Shown here in pieces: positions 59,815-64,000 of a DNA stretch of 64,000 nt; within the stretch, counting starts at the first letter, position 1, and every line of letters begins with the position of its first letter. The stretch is from Thuidium tamariscinum. Lineage: Eukaryota > Streptophyta > Bryopsida > Hypnales > Thuidiaceae. A model generated the notes under the pieces. That model saw only the letters and a program-made list of their open reading frames with translations, was not told the DNA's origin and did not search any database. Where the stretch lies: contig OX344749.2 in assembly GCA_947034885.2 (NCBI GenBank), positions 20,289,501 through 20,353,500 of the forward strand, given 5' to 3'. The translations under genes and the position numbers were made by a program.

Positions 59815-60156
59815 TAAAATTTCAGACCTCATTTTGGCATGGTAGAATTATTTTTTTCAAAAATTTTGAATAAAGAAAAGGTGTGAAATCAATTCAAGTT
59901 TCATCTCCAAAAGTCTTTTGACATTTCAAGTCTTCAATCAAAAGTTATAAACAAATTTTAGAGAGTGATTGAAAATTACAGTTTTTTTGACAATTTAAAA
60001 CTTCTTCTCTAAAATTTGTCTATAACTTTTTATTGAAGATTTGAAATGTCAAATGGATATTTGGAGATGAAACTTAGTGTGATTTTCCACCTATTATTAG
60101 TTTAAAGTTTAAAAAAAAAAAATTCTACTATGCCTAAATGAGGTATGAAATTCTAC
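59815..60156. repeat. 340-bp foldback repeat
   Basis: The left arm begins AATTTCAGACCTCATTTTGG and contains TTTCATCTCCAAAAGTC and AAAGTTATAAACAAATTTTA; the right arm contains the inverses, TAAAATTTGTCTATAACTTT and ATATTTGGAGATGAAAC, ending CCTAAATGAGGTATGAAATT. The centre is near 59985. It is probably a MITE core. Confidence 0.75.
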
Positions 60157-60679
60157 AATTTGATAGTCATGACTTAACTATGAGCGGTTGAGCTTCAACT
60201 CATTCTCATTTATGTATCCCATATGTTTTGTCCTACCTATCATCCCACTTATATAAAGAAGTTGTCATCTCTATCTTTGTATACTAAGCCATTAGGTACT
60301 CAAACAACAATGCTAGTTTGTGAGTCTAGAAGTAAGAGCTTTAGAGTTGTGAGTGTAAGTTTTGTGAGCCTAGGCATTAACCAAATTTTAAAAGAAAATT
60401 TAGTCGAAAAGAGAGAAAAAAAAAGTCATTTAAAAAAAATTCTATTTATAGTAAAAATTCAGCCCTATGACTATGGACCTATGATTGTGAACCTATGACC
60501 GTAGAAGTGTGGTTAACATATTGGTAGGTGACAATTTTAATCAACCTCCAACCCCATTTTTTTTTTTGTGAAAATATTTGTTCAGACTCAAGTTCTTGAA
60601 GGTATTCTAAGGGTAAGCTATTATTTTGGACAAATGATGGAGGGCACATGCAATAGGTATGACCCTCATGCCATGCACA

Positions 60680-61545
60680 AATTTTTAGTATGTCCCAACC
60701 TTTAAACCTCCAAAGGGACTTCTCAATGCCCACAAGTTTTTCTAGAGGTGATAAAATTGTAGCACACATATACACCAAAAATAAATTAAAATTAAAATTG
60801 AAAAGAAAATTGTTTAAAAAAAAATTCAAACCCTAATCTCTCCAAAGGGCCTCTCAATACCTTCCAAGAAAAGAAATTTTGAAATTTTCTTTTTGAGGTC
60901 CCAAATACCAAATCCAAAAGGAGTCTTTTAGTATTGAGAAGGGTTTTCTTAGGTGATAGAGTTGCAAAAAAAAAGAATTTTTTTTTGTGATTCCATCATC
61001 CTCCAATTGATCTCTTGGTACCCAGAGAGGTTTGTAAAGGTGATATAGTTGCAAAGAAAGTAAACTAAATTAAATTGAATTTTTTATTATTATTGTTATT
61101 AGATAATTTGAAGCCCTCAATCCTCTAAGGGGATTTGAGGGGTGACACAGTCACAAAAAGAAAAAAAAATTGAAAAAAATGAAAACAAAAGTTTTAAGAG
61201 CTCTAAGCACCTCTACCTCCACGGGGCTTCTTGATATTGAGAGGGGTTTTGGAGGGTGATGGAGCTGGAAAAAAATTGAAAAGGAATTGAAAAGAAAATG
61301 AAAAAAATTTGAAATTTTTTTGCTTTTGAAAAAAAGAGTTTTGAAAGTCACAAATTCTAAATCATACAAGGAGGTTAATTAGTACCAAGAGAGGTTTCTA
61401 GAGGTGCTGGAATTTTGAAAAAAAAGAGGTGAAAAAATTAATTGAATTTTGTTTTAGAGTCTCAAATCCCAAAACTCCAAAGGGGCCTCTTAGTGCTAAG
61501 AGGGGGCCATGATTTTTTAGGGGTGTTGGGGTTGCAACTAAGAGT
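60680..61545. repeat. Degenerate tandem array, about eight units of 75-130 bp
   Basis: Variants of CTCCAAAGGGGCCTCTTAGT followed by ACTAAGAGAGGTTTCTAGGG, GTGATGGAGTTGCAAAAAA and an A-rich stretch recur near 60700, 60840, 60915, 61005, 61115, 61205, 61368 and 61480. Unit length and sequence vary, so the array is old. The CCTCTTAGTx...ACTAAGAGG part is palindromic. Confidence 0.65.
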
Positions 61546-62980
61546 GAAAAAGAAATTAGACAAGGTGTATGGACATTCGACAAGGTTTGTGGAGAACATT
61601 TGAAGTGCTCCAATCCTATTTCAAGTCAATTGACATATTCTCTTAAGTTCACTAGCTATAAAAATCATAAATTCCTAAAACATGATAATAGGTCCTCATC
61701 CTAAAAATCACTAAAAATTCCATGAAAAATTAGAGGCTTACACGTTCTTAGGCTCTTCGGCTCACAAAATAGGTGCACTCCCGGGTGCTCAAAGCTCAAT
61801 TGTATATAAATCATTGAACTACATTGAATATAGTGCTAAGTTAAATAAAATTAAGTTTCAATTAAATTTTTAAATTGAATTATATAGTCTCATCCATGTT
61901 GAGTGAGTCTACAAATGCGGGAGCCTTTCTTTTTTGATTATGTAGCAATCTATGAATTAAAAATTTTGAATATTATAAATTTGATCAAATTTTGAAAAAA
62001 AATCAATATAGGTGCATAGATTATTTGTCCAAATCAAGATGCCCTTAAAACCAATAGATTAAATCAACATATATCAGTTCATTTTCATGTTGTTATGAAT
62101 AGTGTTTTTTTTAGTAGAGACTAGAGAGTCCATTTTTGTCCACTTGAAAGTCATTTATTAGATTAGAACAAAGACAAATGTTAGCTTGTACATTATTCTC
62201 CATACCATGACTTATGATGACCTTCTTTAAAAATCCTAAAATGTTGTATTTGGAGATGATTGAAGAACTCCGTACCTCAAATAGTGAAGGTAAAGCCTTC
62301 TTATAAAAATAGTACTCATTCAAAGCAATTACAGTACGTAGCTCATCATATTATTTTTCATATTAAGCCTTGACTTTCATGTCACCTACCATATATGTAC
62401 CATATATGTAGGTCAGTTTTGTAAATAACTCGGGAAAATTTGAAAGATGTTGAAATTTAAAAAATATTTACAAGTATTTCTAAAAATTTGAAAAAATTGT
62501 TTTTGAGAAAAATTAGAAAAAAAGACACATTTACACATGAATAGAAATAATCAATTCAAAATTTGGAATATCCTCATAAAGTGACAAAAACAAAAACAAA
62601 TCCTATTTGCCTATCGAATTGTCAAATTGAGAAAAGCAAATTTTTTTTAATTACTTCATTACTTCTATCTGTACATTAGTCCATTACTCTATAGTATTTT
62701 GAGTTTACAAGGTAATTGTAAGATTTGAGAGAAAACAACTAGATTGTAAAGGAAGTAAAGCTGTAGAAAAGATACGATCAAATTGAATTGGTTAGGATTT
62801 CACTAAATTTGTACACAAAAAATTGAAATTAGGTTTCTTTTTACTAATTTTTCAATATTTGACACTATATAAATATTCACTTATTACACAAGAATACACT
62901 ACTTTTGAATTAGGTAATGTTGTAATTAGGACTTATAAACGTCTATGTATACAAATAGAATATTGACTTATAAAGGAGGG
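61546..62980. other. AT-rich DNA without recognised genes
   Basis: No coding family or transposon ends recognised. A short ACCATATATGTACCATATATGT duplication at about 62390-62410 was noted. Confidence 0.5.
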
Positions 62981-63221
62981 GTGCTATTATGTGAGCATCA
63001 AAGTGTGAGCATAAAAGTGTGAGCCTATGAGCTTATAAGACTATACACCTATGATATAAGTGTTTATATTTTAGTAACCTTTTATGTTAATAGAGCATAT
63101 ATGCTATAAGACCTATATTATAGGTGTTTATGTTATAAACACTTTCAATAGTTGCATGATATATACTTATATATATGCTCAAGGCTCACATGCTCACACT
63201 TTCATACTCATATACTAGCAC
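62981..63221. mobile_element. 241-bp hairpin MITE
   Basis: The left end GTGCTATTATGTGAGCATCA, with AAGTGTGAGCATAAAAGTG after it, is inverted at the right as ATGCTCACACTTTCATACTC ... ACTAGCAC. The arms are about 45 bp with mismatches, the centre AT-rich with several TATAAG/CTTATA inversions. It is non-coding, and no target duplication was assigned. Confidence 0.7.
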
Positions 63222-63266
63222 TATTAGCTTGTTAAGTAACTTTCTTGATATAAAACAACTAATATA

Positions 63267-63519
63267 TTAATCCTTAAAGTACTAAACTACATTATTTTTG
63301 GCAACATAACAATTTTGGGCAGCTCACTACACATGTAGTTTGTTTGTTTTTTCTTTGAAATTTTCACATACTATTTTCCTGAAGGGTACCTTTAAGGCCT
63401 AAATTTTTTTATAACTTTTGACTATATAGGTAAAAAGTTATGGTATGATATGTAGTTGTCATTGCTTATTCAATAAATTAGGCAACATAAAAAACTTCTT
63501 TAAAAATGATTTTCTTAAG
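63267..63519 (+). mobile_element. Family A element A10, left part, interrupted by B6
   Basis: TTAATCCTTAAAGTACTAAA at 63267 begins a segment that aligns with the left part of A1 (TTTTTGGCAACATAACAATT, GGGCAGCTCACTAC) until 63519, where B6 starts. The remainder should lie beyond the window. Confidence 0.7.
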
Positions 63520-64000
63520 TGGTGAATGCAAAAAGCACTTGTTGATTTTGTTGTGTTTTTATGTATTTCTTAGGAATAATTTAAAATTAAAAAATTAATT
63601 TAAAATTAAAAAAGAAAAGAAAAAGACTAATGTATACACCTTTAAGATGAAGGTATCTAAGGAAGGAATTGCATAGAAAAATTCTCTAGGTAGGAGAACT
63701 AGAAAAGTGCTAACTGCTAAGTCTCAAGAAAATACATACTTTGGTGTTTTAATTAAGTAAAAATAATAAAAATAAGTAAATATAAAAAATCAAAACTAGC
63801 CATTTGTAACAACTTTGTGGAGATGGTCACTAAAAAAATCACTAAAATGATATTTTACATATTTCAAAATGCAAGTAGAAAGAAGATTACTTTGTAGACT
63901 TCCACACCAAATAAAAATAACTTTAAAAAATAAATTCCTTTCTTGAAGAGCTACAAGTCTATTAGAAAATCATCTCATCCAAATTTTAGCCCAAAATTTG
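63516..64000 (+). mobile_element. Family B element B6, left part, truncated by window end
   Basis: The left TIR is diverged (TGGTGAATGCAAAAAGCACT from 63520), and the interior aligns with B3/B4 (TTTTGTTGTG, ACCTTTAAGATGAAGG, AGGAGAACTAGAAAAGTGC). The expected target duplication would be TAAG (63516-63519); the right end is outside the window. Confidence 0.75.

Overview
The window reads as nuclear DNA from a land plant with a large, repeat-rich genome. The evidence is one clearly plant-type, intron-containing glycosyltransferase gene, one short nuclear gene for a mitochondrial protein, sparse genes in AT-rich DNA, and many non-autonomous DNA transposons. A gymnosperm or another large-genome vascular plant would fit, but the sequence alone does not settle the species. 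I saw no rRNA, tRNA, CRISPR array or bacterial operon. Nearly all short open frames are chance frames in AT-rich or repeat DNA.

Layout. 1-2.3 kb is retroelement-like leader DNA with a TATA box. 2.3-15.6 kb is gene-poor and holds a TTAA-flanked TIR element (A1), a long (TAAAA)n satellite, a CACTA-like hairpin MITE and a TIR element with a 4-bp target duplication (B1). 15.6-17.6 kb is low-copy and genic-looking but unassigned. 18.5-18.8 kb is a small MITE. 20.0-20.9 kb is a two-exon minus-strand gene for a small mitochondrial inner-membrane protein resembling cytochrome c oxidase subunit 7c. 22-25.1 kb is a nest of TIR elements. 26.6-30.6 kb is a full-length but defective CACTA transposon with GGA target duplications. 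33.1-34.1 kb is A3. 36.7-42.5 kb is the main gene island, with an intact seven-exon gene for a GALT1-type beta-1,3-galactosyltransferase (645 codons, galectin domain plus GT31 domain). 42.9-64 kb is dense in TIR elements, several adjacent or nested, with low-copy GC-richer patches at 47.2-47.9 and 53.2-55.0 kb.

The most unusual content is two abundant non-autonomous transposon families. Family A (about ten copies) starts TTAACCCC and is flanked by TTAA on both sides, the pattern of piggyBac-like (or Sola3-like) elements. One insertion can be verified inside the window, because the uninterrupted version of its target repeat lies at 59.4 kb and differs from the reconstructed target by one base in length. 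Family B (six copies plus an end fragment) has TIRs beginning GGGTGATTGCAAGAAACA; all five complete copies carry perfect but different 4-bp duplications (ATAG, ACTT, TATT, TTGA, CTTT), which does not match the common plant superfamilies. B copies sit inside A copies, so B was active after A. Functionally, the galactosyltransferase would act in the Golgi on N-glycans or arabinogalactan proteins and the small protein in the mitochondrial respiratory chain; they are unlinked in role.
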